64,000 nt of DNA, taken from contig NZ_CP020919.1 in assembly GCF_003076475.1 (NCBI RefSeq), positions 2,542,001 through 2,606,000 of the forward strand, written 5' to 3'. Below the pieces are notes generated by a model. The model was not told the DNA's origin, did not search any database, and saw nothing but the letters and a program-made list of their open reading frames with translations. The position numbers and the translations under genes were made by a program. Of the stretch, positions 34,320 to 43,713 are shown piece by piece. How positions within the stretch are numbered: the stretch's first letter is position 1; each line of letters begins with the position of its first letter. The DNA comes from Flavobacterium kingsejongi. Its GTDB lineage: Bacteria > Bacteroidota > Bacteroidia > Flavobacteriales > Flavobacteriaceae.

Positions 34320-35123
34320 CTATTTGGTGACATTGAAAAAGGTGTACTCCAGTTTTAAGAAAACCCCATCTGAAGTAAAGCGCTGCATCGAATTGTACAG
34401 TTCTTTTTTATAAGCAATGTCAATACGGGCCTGACTGTTAATAATAAACTGGACTGAAGGTACAATATCAAGATAGGACTTTCCATTTTCGGGGATTGTC
34501 TGCCCTACCAATTCCAGCATGGTATTGATATTGGTTTGTTTGAAACTGGTATATCGTTTCGGATACATCAGCCTACCGACAGAAAATGTATAATTTAGAG
34601 CGCTGCTGCCCTGTAAATCCGGGAAAGCATATTTATTATTGTCAAATGCACGTGCATGGCTCAAAGAGGTGCTTAAAGCTACTTTTTTAAGTAATTGTGT
34701 CGCTACAATTCCCGCTTCATACCCGGTATTGCTCCCCATCATGTCAATAGCTTCGTGATTAATGATACCATTGTTCCAGCTGTAACGGCCAAATGCAGCC
34801 ATACGGAAATGGCTTTGCAGATCGTCTACAGAAAGAAACCGGTATTTGGCATATATCCCACCGCCTCTAAGGTTTAGCCCGTTATGCATGTTGTTCAGGT
34901 AAGCAGAGGTCCGGACCATCAGGTCTTTGGTAATCCCCCAGGTGACTTCCGGGGCAAGGTTATACATTGAGCCACCTTCCTGGCTTTTGAGTAACGATTG
35001 CCCTACCCGAACCCCGATTGAACCTGCCGGCACATTACTGGCCGGTTCAGTAACGACAAACAGTTCCTGTGCCTGCAGCGTAACAGTTGCAAGCAGCAGG
35101 AATACAATTGAAAATAATTTCAT
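34320..35123 (-). CDS. Outer-membrane protein of the metal/thiol cluster
   Basis: A 267-residue exported protein with a signal peptide ending LQAQ. The mature part alternates polar and hydrophobic residues in the pattern of a beta-barrel (for example GSIGVRVGQSLL, LMVRTSAYLNNM, FRMAAFGRYSW, GVFLKLEYTFFNV) and ends in an aromatic-rich strand. Its start is 2 bp from the HMA gene stop, so it is translationally coupled to it. Likely an outer-membrane partner for metal handling; the substrate is not visible. No named family is recognised with certainty. Confidence 0.65.
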   Translation of the reverse strand: MKLFSIVFLLLATVTLQAQELFVVTEPASNVPAGSIGVRVGQSLLKSQEGGSMYNLAPEVTWGITKDLMVRTSAYLNNMHNGLNLRGGGIYAKYRFLSVDDLQSHFRMAAFGRYSWNNGIINHEAIDMMGSNTGYEAGIVATQLLKKVALSTSLSHARAFDNNKYAFPDLQGSSALNYTFSVGRLMYPKRYTSFKQTNINTMLELVGQTIPENGKSYLDIVPSVQFIINSQARIDIAYKKELYNSMQRFTSDGVFLKLEYTFFNVTK

Positions 35124-35124
35124 T

Positions 35125-35649
35125 TTAAATGGCTTTTAAATGATACATATCCTCATTGTCGGTGGCATAGCTCGGGTATTTTGAGTAGGATTTTGCGAGT
35201 TTTTTATATTCTTTTTGGGTGACAAAACCTTTGTCTAAAACCCTGAATTGGATGGAGGTATTAGCAACCGGTTCTTTGGAATCGATAAACAAAAATGTTG
35301 CATTGCCTATTTTAGCGGTATTATTTTCAAAATTAGTAGCGGGAATCTGCATTGTCAGAACCATATTACCTACAAAAAAGCCCGCTTTTTCAACGGCATT
35401 TTTCAATACTTTGGGCGCTAAATCACTGTCTTTCTTGAAATAGACTGTAAAGGTATTGGTATTCAAATCGGTACTGATACTGTCGACTTCGGGCATGGAT
35501 TTTAGTTGTTTATTAATGGCATTAGAACACATGGAACAGGTTAATCCTGTTGCTATGATTTCTGCTTTCGAGATTTGCGAATAGGATGTAAGGCTGCTAA
35601 GCACTGCAAATAGTGCAAGAGTTATGGATTTTATAGTGAATGTTTTCAT
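35125..35649 (-). CDS. Periplasmic heavy-metal-associated (HMA) domain protein
   Basis: A 174-residue protein with a signal peptide (ending SYSQ) and an N-terminal HMA fold containing the metal-binding CSMC at residues 38-41 (GLTCSMCSNAINKQLKSMPEVDSI). The C-terminal half has no recognised domain. HMA proteins carry Cu+ or similar soft metals. It lies between a TlpA-type thioredoxin (4 bp upstream) and a predicted barrel (overlap-close), so it is part of one transcript devoted to metal or thiol chemistry outside the inner membrane. Confidence 0.88.
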   Translation of the reverse strand: MKTFTIKSITLALFAVLSSLTSYSQISKAEIIATGLTCSMCSNAINKQLKSMPEVDSISTDLNTNTFTVYFKKDSDLAPKVLKNAVEKAGFFVGNMVLTMQIPATNFENNTAKIGNATFLFIDSKEPVANTSIQFRVLDKGFVTQKEYKKLAKSYSKYPSYATDNEDMYHLKAI

Positions 35650-35653
35650 TTTA

Positions 35654-36133
35654 TTATTTTTTTAATTGTGCTATTATTTGTGCTTCTGTGGGATTGATGG
35701 CTACCAGTTTTCCGGAAGTATCAAAGAGATAGGAGGCGGGTAGTGTTTCTGCGCCAAAAAGTATTGCTGATTGTGCATCAAATCCTTTAGGGTCAATGAG
35801 CTGTGTATGTTTCAGTTTGTCTTTTTCGATGGCTTTGAGCCATTTTGCTTTATCGGTATCGATCGAGATACCAACAATTTCAAAATTTTTGCTTTTGTAT
35901 TTGTTGTACATCACTACCAGCTTTTTATTGGTGAGTCGGCAGGGTGCACACCAGGAGGCCCAAAAATCGACCAAGACAATTTTGCCCTTAAAAGAATGCA
36001 GTTGAGTGAGGCTATTTTGATTGTTCAGGAGCTGAACGTTCGGAAAAGTATCATTTATTTTGAGTTGTGCATTCGCAAAACTCACGGATAGCACTAGCAT
36101 CATGGCCATCACTACTGTAGGTATTGATTTCAT
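35654..36133 (-). CDS. TlpA/ResA-like thiol-disulfide oxidoreductase
   Basis: A 159-residue exported thioredoxin-fold protein. After the signal peptide (ending FANAQ) comes the active site WASWCAPC with Cys62 and Cys65, followed by VVMYNKYKSKNFEIVGISID and the cis-proline region LPASYLFD. TlpA-type proteins reduce disulfides in the periplasm, often to free Cys thiols for metal loading. Here it directly precedes a CxxC metal-binding protein, so a role in keeping that site reduced is a reasonable inference. Confidence 0.92.
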   Translation of the reverse strand: MKSIPTVVMAMMLVLSVSFANAQLKINDTFPNVQLLNNQNSLTQLHSFKGKIVLVDFWASWCAPCRLTNKKLVVMYNKYKSKNFEIVGISIDTDKAKWLKAIEKDKLKHTQLIDPKGFDAQSAILFGAETLPASYLFDTSGKLVAINPTEAQIIAQLKK

Positions 36134-36285
36134 TTTTTTTAATTTTTGTACAAATCAATCCTCTGCCTGAACAACACATAGGCGTATAAAGCCATATCAG
36201 TTCAATTTGGGATTAGGAAGTGTAATGAGTATGTAAAGCCGCAATAGGACTTCGGAAAGTACAGCAATAGCTGTAAGAAAGTAAT

Positions 36286-36639
36286 TTAGCTTATTTTAGG
36301 TGGAAGCCAAATAGCCCGAGAATCAGTAGCGATAAAGATTTCGGAATAGAAGAAATTTTGTTTTTTGTCAGAAAAACCAAAAAGTGAATTGGTTTCGGTT
36401 TGCAATAGTATGGGAGCATAACCGCAGTATACAGTAGGACATCCGCAGGAAACCCCTTTACAGCTGTTATCGCAATGGTGCTCTTTTGATTGTGTCTCTT
36501 TTTCCCTGCAACAGGATTGCGAGGCAGATTCACTATGGCAACAGGACATTTTAGGTTCCATACCATGCGAAAAGGATAACGTTGGCCCAAAAAGAAGACC
36601 CAGCGTAACCAATACCAATATGTAAAATTTATGTCTCAT
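36286..36639 (-). CDS. Small exported Cys/His-rich protein
   Basis: A 117-residue protein with a signal peptide (about residues 1-24) and nine Cys plus several His in residues 31-75 (MSCCHSES, SCCREKE, HHCDNSC, SCGC, YC). Such a cluster suggests soft-metal binding. The C-terminus is not Cys-rich. It is the first gene of the leftward metal/thiol cluster. A TATCTTTG element lies only about 10 bp before the start (36648-36655), which implies a very short leader or a different promoter. No family name is recognised. Confidence 0.7.
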   Translation of the reverse strand: MRHKFYILVLVTLGLLFGPTLSFSHGMEPKMSCCHSESASQSCCREKETQSKEHHCDNSCKGVSCGCPTVYCGYAPILLQTETNSLFGFSDKKQNFFYSEIFIATDSRAIWLPPKIS

Positions 36640-36735
36640 GTTGGCGTCAAAGATACTGCTTACAGAAAGTCCTGATGTTAATTTATTTATAAAGCTCAGT
36701 TTTTAGGCGTAAAAAACCTAAATAAGCCATGCGGT

Positions 36736-39360
36736 TCAGGGCTTGATCACATGCGACAATACAGCGGGTACCTGCAGTAAATCGTAGTCATTGGAATATA
36801 GTAGATACTGGTTGTGCCATTCGGGCGAAAATTTTTCCTTATAATCGCGCAAGCCCCTATAGTGTGAAAATGATTTTATGCGCTCATAGGCAAATTTCAT
36901 TGATTTCTGCTGAAAAGTATCGGGATCCACAATACCGCTCAGGGGTGCAAATCCTAAATTTACCGTAGTCTTTCCCTCTGATTTGAAATGCTGGAATAAG
37001 GCAACTAAAATAAAATCCATTATGCCATTCGGGGCGTCTTTTGTTTTTCGGATGAGGTCATACGTACCTTCTCCCGGGGCATAATCGGGTATGATATTCA
37101 GGAAGGCTAAAATCCGGTTTTCGGGATCTTCTACCGTAATTAGTGTTTGTTGTGCTAACTCTTTTGCAATAAACATCCCCTGAGAAAAGATTATTTCTTT
37201 GCGCCCTGTGGTAATGAGCCATTCCTCACTTACTGTTTTTAATTTTTGAAGTATATTTTCCGGTATCGGGGCAGTGTAGATGACCGTTTTTAATCCTTTT
37301 TCACTGATTTTATTCAGACCATTCCGAAGTGATTTTTTGGCAGCCCCTTCCAAAGTGAACTGATTCAGGTTAATGATACCTTCCTGTCCAAGAAAGAGGC
37401 TCTTCTTGCCCAGACTGGTATAAAGGGTCAGATTTTCTTCGGGAACCCTGTAGTAAAGACTTTTTAAGCCACTTTCATAACAATACCGGTCAAAAGCCTG
37501 GATGCAGTTTTTCATTTCAGTGGTATCTGCAGCAACAGGATTTCCCAAAACAACCCCAAAATTGCCGGATATGCGATATGCAATAAAAGCATTTTTGTTT
37601 TTAGAGAAGAAAAATAGCTTATCGCCATAGGTTTTGAAATAATCCATGCCGCAGTTTCCATATAATTTTAAAAGGCCATTGGCCAATTTAATTTCACTTT
37701 CGGAAGCGGTATTTGTGAACACATAAGGGCGGATCAGCGTATAAATAAAAAAGGCTGTTGATAGCAAGCCGCTTATTTTTATGGAGGATAAAAAATTTTT
37801 TGCAAAAGAATCCTGTGGTACCAGATTCGCACTATCGATTAAAAAATAAGTTTGTAAGGCATAGCGTATCGATTCTATTCCGGTGAAGTCAATTGAAAAA
37901 TGCTTCCGGTCCAAAAAATAAAAACCAATACTTCCATACGCCACTACAGCCATCCCACTCAATAGGGCTGTTTGGAGCCCAATGGTTCTTAGGCGCGGAT
38001 TATTCCTGATGTAATATTCTTTTCTTGTTGCTATTAAAATCAGGATTACGAGAAAGGCAATACTGGCCTCTTCAAAATCAATTGCTTTCGTGAGGTTTCC
38101 AATTACTGAGAGGGTACTGAGGGCAAGGGAAAACCACCATGCTGTCCGTAATCCTTTCAGCATGAAGGCTGCGGTGACAAATAAGAATAATCCGGTTACC
38201 AGCACGAGGTCGTTGGAAGCATGGATGGCCGTGACCGGTAAAAATGATTGTAACCGTGTCAGCCGTTCATGGATAGCAGGAGTCAAAACGGATATAATAT
38301 TTACAATACCGAGGGTAAATAATAGCAACGCCGGGATAATGCGCATTAATAATTTATTTATTTTAATCAGGAAAGCGAATATACCACCAAGCAGTGGCAG
38401 CCAGAATTCCAGGAATCGGAATAGAAAGGTCAGGGCAATGGCATCGATATTTCCAAAACCAAAACGGATCAATATATAGCTCATTGAGATTTCTATAGCC
38501 CCCAGTCCGCGTAAGAAAGGCGAAACGATCAGAAAAATTACAGCAACTATATAGCCCATGACGGCTGCAAAAAGGGAAGGTTCAAAATGTAGCGCAATCA
38601 TGGCAATATAGAGGTGGGCAATACCTGCAATTTCAATGAGTACAGAATAGAAAAAGGTGAGGAGTAATTTTCGCTTATCGATAGTATTGTTATGCAGTTC
38701 CTCCAGTACAATTGCGGCTTTTGGGATTGATTTTATAAATCGGCGGTAGATGCTATTTTTTTTGCGAAAAGAATAATACAACAGCCACAGGACAATGGAT
38801 AACAATACTACCGCTCCTAATGCATACCATTCGGAAGCTGCGGTTTCGCCTTTTGATAGTGCCAATAGAAACGCGGGAAAAGCAACCGCCAGTACCGATA
38901 TTATTCCGACAAAACCGTAAATTGAAGAGGCAAAATAGATTTGCGTTTCTTTAATTCCCTTTTTTTGAATGCTTTTTGTAAAGAAAGCCAGGGATGAAAT
39001 ACCGCCAGCAGGTAGAAAGACACTAATCAGGTTTCGTTTTAAAAAGAGTATGATTGCATCCCCAAATAAGAGTGTCGTCCGTACAGTTGCAAATGAAGCG
39101 ACATACATCAGGGACTGTAATGCAATGTACATACAGGTAATTCCTACACCCGCTAAGACCCATTTTGCATCGGCATCGCGCAATGTTTTTTTTACTTCAA
39201 TTAATTCACTTCCTTCATGTTTAATGAACCAGATTCCAATTCCGATGAAGAAAGCAGTAAAAATAAACTGAATTATTATTTTTCTGTTTTCAGTAAGGAA
39301 CGGGGCACTTTTTTCTTTAAAATAGGTAAAGAAGGGATGTGAAATGAGTGCTGCTTTCAT
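36736..39360 (-). CDS. mprF: MprF-like bifunctional aminoacyl-phosphatidylglycerol synthase/flippase
   Basis: An 874-residue inner-membrane protein. The N-terminal about 540 residues form the flippase part with more than ten helices (including GGISSLAFFTKSIQKKG and FLRGLGAIEISMSYIL). The C-terminal about 320 residues are the DUF2156/GNAT-type aminoacyltransferase (RISGNFGVVLGNPVAADTTEM; IPDYAPGEGTYDLIRK; VNLGFAPLSG). It transfers an amino acid, classically Lys, from tRNA to phosphatidylglycerol and moves the product outward, lowering surface charge and raising resistance to cationic peptides. The exact amino acid or lipid cannot be read. It is a single-gene unit. Confidence 0.9.
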   Translation of the reverse strand: MKAALISHPFFTYFKEKSAPFLTENRKIIIQFIFTAFFIGIGIWFIKHEGSELIEVKKTLRDADAKWVLAGVGITCMYIALQSLMYVASFATVRTTLLFGDAIILFLKRNLISVFLPAGGISSLAFFTKSIQKKGIKETQIYFASSIYGFVGIISVLAVAFPAFLLALSKGETAASEWYALGAVVLLSIVLWLLYYSFRKKNSIYRRFIKSIPKAAIVLEELHNNTIDKRKLLLTFFYSVLIEIAGIAHLYIAMIALHFEPSLFAAVMGYIVAVIFLIVSPFLRGLGAIEISMSYILIRFGFGNIDAIALTFLFRFLEFWLPLLGGIFAFLIKINKLLMRIIPALLLFTLGIVNIISVLTPAIHERLTRLQSFLPVTAIHASNDLVLVTGLFLFVTAAFMLKGLRTAWWFSLALSTLSVIGNLTKAIDFEEASIAFLVILILIATRKEYYIRNNPRLRTIGLQTALLSGMAVVAYGSIGFYFLDRKHFSIDFTGIESIRYALQTYFLIDSANLVPQDSFAKNFLSSIKISGLLSTAFFIYTLIRPYVFTNTASESEIKLANGLLKLYGNCGMDYFKTYGDKLFFFSKNKNAFIAYRISGNFGVVLGNPVAADTTEMKNCIQAFDRYCYESGLKSLYYRVPEENLTLYTSLGKKSLFLGQEGIINLNQFTLEGAAKKSLRNGLNKISEKGLKTVIYTAPIPENILQKLKTVSEEWLITTGRKEIIFSQGMFIAKELAQQTLITVEDPENRILAFLNIIPDYAPGEGTYDLIRKTKDAPNGIMDFILVALFQHFKSEGKTTVNLGFAPLSGIVDPDTFQQKSMKFAYERIKSFSHYRGLRDYKEKFSPEWHNQYLLYSNDYDLLQVPAVLSHVIKP

Positions 39361-39521
39361 CTTTTAAAGATAATTAAAATAGTTTCCGTAGTATGAATAT
39401 TTAAATTACCTTTAGTTTATAAATTACCAGGACGAGAAGTTTAAAATCCTTAAATCCTGTTTTTTAGCATTGTTCCTGCGATGGGATGCACTACAGATTT
39501 ATGATTTAAATTGATTATGAG

Positions 39522-39821
39522 ATGGCAAATAATACGTCACCACACATTTTAAACACATCGGCGACCCTATTGGGTTTTTGTCTTTTTGTAATTACTTCAT
39601 TGCGCATTAGCAATCAGGCTGAAAATAGTAATATTGATGAGTTTACCTCAGTTATTGCCATTGTTTTTGTCTTTTCGTGCCTCTTTTCCTTCTTGTCCAT
39701 ACGTACTTCAAACCTCGTACTCGAAAAGCAACTGGAAACCATGGCCGATAGGCTGTTCATCATAGCGCTCAGTGGGATCCTGATTATTATTATGCTGATT
39801 TCGTTTAATTTTATTAAATAA
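39522..39821 (+). CDS. Small inner-membrane protein, unknown
   Basis: A 99-residue protein with two to three hydrophobic helices (about residues 12-27, 44-60 and 78-97), a short RTSNLVLEKQLETMADRL segment between the last two, and no signal peptide. It sits alone between mprF and the aldolase and converges with the latter 22 bp away. Family not recognised; its length, codon use and composition look genuine. Confidence 0.65.
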   Translation: MANNTSPHILNTSATLLGFCLFVITSLRISNQAENSNIDEFTSVIAIVFVFSCLFSFLSIRTSNLVLEKQLETMADRLFIIALSGILIIIMLISFNFIK

Positions 39822-39843
39822 AAAAGGAATCTATTTTTAGTTT

Positions 39844-40902
39844 TTAGACGATAGTAATTTCTTTTGTCAGATAGACATCCTGGATATCGTTTAATAAACG
39901 GACACCTTCTTCGAATGGTCTTTGAAAGGCTTTCCGACCCAATATTAATCCTGTACCACCTGCTTTTTTATTGATTACTGCCGTCCTGATAGATTCGGAT
40001 AAATCAGCGGCACCTTTAGATTCTCCACCGGAATTGATCAATCCGGCACGGCCTGCATAACAATTGAGCAACTGATAGCGGCAGAGGTCAATGGGATGGT
40101 CTGAAGAAAGTTCGCTGTACATTTTCGGATTGCTTTTGGCAAAATTGAGAGTTGTAAAACCGCCATTATTTTCCGGTAATTTCTGTTTTATGATATCGGC
40201 TTGCAGGGTCACCCCCAAATGATTGGCCTGGCCGGTAATATCTGCAGCCACTTCATAGTTTATGCCATCTTTTGTAAAACTGTTATTGCGCGTGTAGCAC
40301 CATAATATGCAGGCCATTCCCAGTTCATGGGCACGTTCAAAAGCCTCACTGACTTCAATAATCTGCCTGTTGGAATTTTCAGAGCCAAAATAAATTGTCG
40401 CGCCAATGGCTGTTGCCCCAAGATTCCAGGCATCCTTGACACTCCCAAACATAATCTGGTCGTATTTCACGGGATAGGTGAGCAACTCATTGTGGTTTAT
40501 TTTGACAATGAAAGGAATCTTATGAGCATATTTCCGGGACATCATCGCGAGGTTCCCGAATGTAGTAGCTACGGCATTACATCCCCCTTCCATCGCAAGC
40601 CGGATGATATTTTCGGGATCAAAATACAACGGATTGGGCGCAAAGGAGCTACCAGCGGTGTGCTCTATTCCCTGGTCTACCGGCAATATGGATAAGTATC
40701 CCGTTTTGGATAGCCTGCCATGATTCTGCAGGGCGCTCAGGCTTTTAAGTACCTGAGGATTTCGATTGCTAAGAGCCAATACATCATCAATAAAAGTTGG
40801 AGACGGCTGGTGTAAAAGGGTCCGTGGTATTTTAGGGTGTTGAAAGTTCAAAAGATTTTCGGCCTCATTTCCTAAAAGCTGCTGTAGTGCTGTATAATCC
40901 AT
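39844..40902 (-). CDS. fbaB: Class I fructose-bisphosphate aldolase (DhnA/FbaB type)
   Basis: A 352-residue Schiff-base aldolase that cleaves fructose-1,6-bisphosphate to dihydroxyacetone phosphate and glyceraldehyde-3-phosphate in glycolysis, or the reverse in gluconeogenesis. DhnA landmarks are [61 protein letters not shown] and [15 protein letters not shown] (phosphate site). It is unrelated in fold details to the metal-dependent class II enzyme. It is a single gene with its own upstream region. Confidence 0.92.
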   Translation of the reverse strand: MDYTALQQLLGNEAENLLNFQHPKIPRTLLHQPSPTFIDDVLALSNRNPQVLKSLSALQNHGRLSKTGYLSILPVDQGIEHTAGSSFAPNPLYFDPENIIRLAMEGGCNAVATTFGNLAMMSRKYAHKIPFIVKINHNELLTYPVKYDQIMFGSVKDAWNLGATAIGATIYFGSENSNRQIIEVSEAFERAHELGMACILWCYTRNNSFTKDGINYEVAADITGQANHLGVTLQADIIKQKLPENNGGFTTLNFAKSNPKMYSELSSDHPIDLCRYQLLNCYAGRAGLINSGGESKGAADLSESIRTAVINKKAGGTGLILGRKAFQRPFEEGVRLLNDIQDVYLTKEITIV

Positions 40903-41053
40903 AAGTTGTTATTTTACATGCTTTTATAAAGATACGATTTTTGAAAAAAGTAACCCCAATCGAACTGTTAAGATTAAGGCAGAAATAGTTTCTAAAGCCG
41001 AAAAATAGTAACCGGGTATACTTACCCAAGTTGCCTTGTTACTGCTTTTACAA

Positions 41054-41592
41054 TTATTCCTTTTCCAAAGCTGTTATAAAATCAATATAATCCCGCGTAC
41101 TTTTTTCGATTCTTTCAGGAAGTACATTCGTTTCAATTCCATAGAACGCAAAAAAAGGTTTGTAGTCGGCTTTGATGTAATGGAACGTAACTTCAAATGG
41201 TGCTGTGAGTTCTTTTAGGGTGTACTTGTATTTTCCGGAAGCGCTATACTCTTCTTCATTGATACCAACTGAAATCGCCAGTGCAATTTTCTTTCCGGCT
41301 ACTTTATAGCCGCTTTTGGAGCCATAAGCCCAGCCATATACTAATACTTCATCCAGCCATTTTTTTAAAAGTGGCGGGCAATTGAACCAATAGAATGGGA
41401 ACTGGAATAGGATCGTATCGTGATTGTCGACCAATTGCTGTTCTTTTTCCACATCGATCTTTTCGTCCGGATAGGTGCCGTACAAATCATGGACGGTATA
41501 CTGTTCCGGATTTTTTTTAATGCCGCAATCCATGCTTTGTTTACCGTTGAGGTTTCCAGATTGGGGTGCGTGATAATTACTAAAACTTTCAT
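41054..41592 (-). pseudogene. NAD(P)H-dependent flavin oxidoreductase (KefF/MdaB-like), one frameshift
   Basis: The protein starts at 41592 with MKVLVIITHPNLETSTVNKAW, a typical flavodoxin-fold beginning, but the frame shifts at a T8 tract (41511-41518 on the + strand). From there the second frame continues NPEQYTVHDLYGTYPDEKIDVEKEQQ, LFQFPFYWFNCPPLLKKWLDEVLVYGWAYG and on to the stop at 41054. One extra base in the tract restores about 180 residues. It is divergent from an HxlR regulator, the usual partner of such reductases. The break may be a homopolymer sequencing error or phase-variable; it is called broken as read. Confidence 0.82.
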
Positions 41593-41618
41593 GATATAAA
41601 TACTTAAATTTGCAGGTA

Positions 41619-41649
41619 CAAATATCGAATCCATAAACCCATTGGACAA
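41619..41649 (-). promoter_or_regulatory. Promoter of the flavin oxidoreductase
   Basis: On the minus strand: TTG, a 20-nt spacer, GATATTTG (7 of 8 to TAnnTTTG with the first base changed). Confidence 0.5.
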
Positions 41650-41658
41650 TAAGGGGCA

Positions 41659-41681
41659 AATTAATCATATAGTGATTAATT
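41659..41681. promoter_or_regulatory. Inverted repeat between HxlR and the oxidoreductase (candidate operator)
   Basis: AATTAATCA - tatag - TGATTAATT, a perfect 9-bp arm palindrome with a 5-nt centre. Its place in a short divergent region beside an HxlR regulator makes it the likely binding site. Confidence 0.6.
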
Positions 41682-41744
41682 CAGCACCAATAAAATTAGG
41701 GATGAGCTAGGTGTACTCATGAATCTAACAACAAAATATAGCAG

Positions 41745-42098
41745 ATGTACCAAAAAAAGATTCCCATAGATTATGATTGTGGCCTTGGTGTAGCGATGGA
41801 AGTGATAGGATCCAAATGGAAATTTTGTGTATTGGATGAAATCTCGAAAGGGATAACACGCCCTAAAGATCTTGTACATGCTATAAACGGAATTACTAAA
41901 CGGGTGCTGCAAAACCAATTGCGGGAACTGGAACGGCACGGCATATTGGGTAAAACGGTTTATACCGAAGTCCCTTTACGGGTGGAGTATTATATCACTG
42001 AATCCGGAAAATCACTCCTGCCTTTAATTGCAGCTGTCGATACCTGGGGATTGGGATTTGCTCCCCAACTGAAAACACTATTAGAAAAGGAAAATTAG
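41745..42098 (+). CDS. HxlR-family winged-helix regulator
   Basis: A 117-residue dimeric DNA-binding protein. HxlR signature regions are AMEVIGSKWKFCVLDEISKGITRPKDLVHAINGITKRVLQNQLRELERHGIL and TEVPLRVEYYITESGKSLLPLI. HxlR proteins often sense reactive electrophiles or oxidants and control an adjacent oxidoreductase, matching the divergent gene here. A conserved-place Cys (DYDCGLG near residue 11) could be the sensor, as in related regulators; that is inference. Confidence 0.92.
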   Translation: MYQKKIPIDYDCGLGVAMEVIGSKWKFCVLDEISKGITRPKDLVHAINGITKRVLQNQLRELERHGILGKTVYTEVPLRVEYYITESGKSLLPLIAAVDTWGLGFAPQLKTLLEKEN

Positions 42099-42139
42099 GA
42101 AAGCTTAAACTTGCACTAGTTGCTATTTTTTCAAAAACA

Positions 42140-42178
42140 AACCCCCTTTTCACACTATAACAATGCGAAAAGGGGGTT
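42140..42178. terminator. Terminator after HxlR (bidirectional)
   Basis: AACCCCCTTTTC / GAAAAGGGGGTT-type stem of 12 pairs with a loop of about 15 nt, 40 bases after the HxlR stop. Confidence 0.7.
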
Positions 42179-42212
42179 GTATATTCAGCAGTATATGTTA
42201 TTGTTTTAGGGC

Positions 42213-42352
42213 CTATTTTTCGGACGATGCGAGCACCGATTTTTGCGTGTTCGTTAACTCTTTTAAGCTTGCTTTCAGGCTATTTATTTCTTCATCGATT
42301 TTCGATATTTTGCCTACTGCTGTTTTAAACTACTTTCCGGAGCTGTAAACCT
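42213..42352 (-). pseudogene. Remnant of a coiled-coil protein C-terminus
   Basis: Leftward frames give TTIERFTAPESSLK and then, after a one-base shift at a TTTT tract (42323-42326), TAVGKISKIDEEINSLKASLKELTNTQ ending in a stop at 42213. The second piece has heptad-like spacing. No start codon belongs to it. It may be the end of a lost gene, or an extension of the membrane protein just to its right. Unidentified. Confidence 0.35.
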
Positions 42353-42354
42353 TT

Positions 42355-43037
42355 CTATGGTAGTTGCTTATGGTTTATAATTTGCCTTATAGAAGCGAGG
42401 TGCGAAAGCAATACTAACGGCACCAGGACAGCAGGTAATAGTGTAAATGGAAATTGTAAAAGGGCAATGTTCGGTTGATCCAAAGCAAATTGCTGAAATG
42501 GTGTTGGTAATGATAAAACTGCATTGCCGGCAATATTCAGCAATAAACCAAGACAGATAAGATTCCAGATCAATAATAGAGCTGTACTGGTTTTCTGTTT
42601 TCGGAATGTCAAATAATAGATAACAGGAGCTGAAATACCTGATAGGATATCAAAGTTCCGACCTTCAAAAGTCATGAGTTCGGGTACCATCCGGTACGTG
42701 CAAAGCCATAACAAAACGAGTTCAACCGGTATCCTGATGGTATGGATATACGTAAGGGTTTTAATATCCAAACCATCAATTAATGCTTTTCCTTTTTTAG
42801 AAGTAAAAAGTATAAAAATGAAGAGGACAGGTGGTAGTAAAAGCAGGGCAAATCGGGGAGGTAAGGTAGCTTCAATTTTGTAAAAACCACTGAGGCTAAT
42901 CAATGACTGAATTGCTACCAGAGGCTTATCAGGAACAAAAAACTTTTTGATGAATGACTGGCTTTGTAAAAAAGCCAAATTGCAGTTAGGAGTGTAATTC
43001 CAAAAACAAGACTGATGTAAAGGGGTAAAGTATCCAT
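42355..43037 (-). pseudogene. Unknown membrane protein with a frameshift near its N-terminus
   Basis: From an ATG at 43037 the frame gives MDTLPLYISLVFGITLLTAI, a first helix, then breaks at an A6/T6 tract (42937-42942). The second frame runs on as VPDKPLVAIQSLISLSGFY and five or six more helices to a stop at 42355. One extra base joins them into about 226 residues. An ATG at 42978 could start a 207-residue version lacking helix 1. No family is recognised. A convergent-like remnant follows to its left. Confidence 0.6.
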
Positions 43038-43115
43038 AATGCTAATTATTTGCGTTAAGCAAAGGAATACCTATTATGTTATATTCCACTTAGCATATGG
43101 CAAGAAATGAAATTG

Positions 43116-43700
43116 TTACTGTTTTTTTGAGAGTTCTTTTCGTATCCGGCTTAAAGAAGTATCTGTGATACCGAGGTAAGAGGCTATGTTTTTTAAAGGG
43201 GCATGCTGAAAAATTTCAGGATTTGTTTTTAGTAAAAAAAGATAGCGCTCTTCAGCAGTTTCAGTAATCATGGAAAGCATTCTGGTTTTAAGCCCTGAAA
43301 AACCTTTTACCAGTATAGATCTCCCAAATTCACGAAATTGGGGGACCGTATGAAAAAGGGTATTGAGTTGTTTATAGCTAATATAATAACCGCTGCAATC
43401 AGTAAGTGCCTGGATATTTTCTTGCGATTTTGTCCGGTTGAAGAAAGAAGCGACCTCAAATACAACCGCTCCTGGACTGTAAAAACCTGTGGTTACTTCA
43501 TTGCCTTCAGTATCGTATGCAAAGGCACGCATAAATCCTTTTTCGAGGAACAGATATTCATCACAAATCCCTTTTTCGGCGAGCTGTAGTTCATTTTTTG
43601 CAATAGATTTAGATTGAAAATGGCTTGCAATTTCTGCTGCTGTTTGTAAAGAAATTAACTTTGTATTTTCAAAGTATGCCACAAGTGCCTTTTTGCTCAT
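43116..43700 (-). CDS. Crp/Fnr-family transcriptional regulator
   Basis: A 194-residue protein with an N-terminal cyclic-nucleotide-binding-type beta-barrel (about residues 25-115; EKGICDEYLFLEKGFMRAFAYDTEGNEVTTGFYSPGAVV) and a C-terminal HTH (about 150-194; PLKNIASYLGITDTSLSRIRKEL). The residues that bind cAMP in Crp are not conserved, as is common in Bacteroidota members. A perfect inverted repeat lies 14 bp upstream of its start. The target is unknown; the membrane protein downstream (79 bp away, same strand) is a candidate. Confidence 0.9.
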   Translation of the reverse strand: MSKKALVAYFENTKLISLQTAAEIASHFQSKSIAKNELQLAEKGICDEYLFLEKGFMRAFAYDTEGNEVTTGFYSPGAVVFEVASFFNRTKSQENIQALTDCSGYYISYKQLNTLFHTVPQFREFGRSILVKGFSGLKTRMLSMITETAEERYLFLLKTNPEIFQHAPLKNIASYLGITDTSLSRIRKELSKKQ

Positions 43701-43713
43701 CGTATTTCTATTA

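Noticed and set aside
36291..36590. Alternative frame within the Cys-rich gene
   Set aside because: The 36286-36639 frame has a signal peptide and clustered Cys/His; the alternative has neither.
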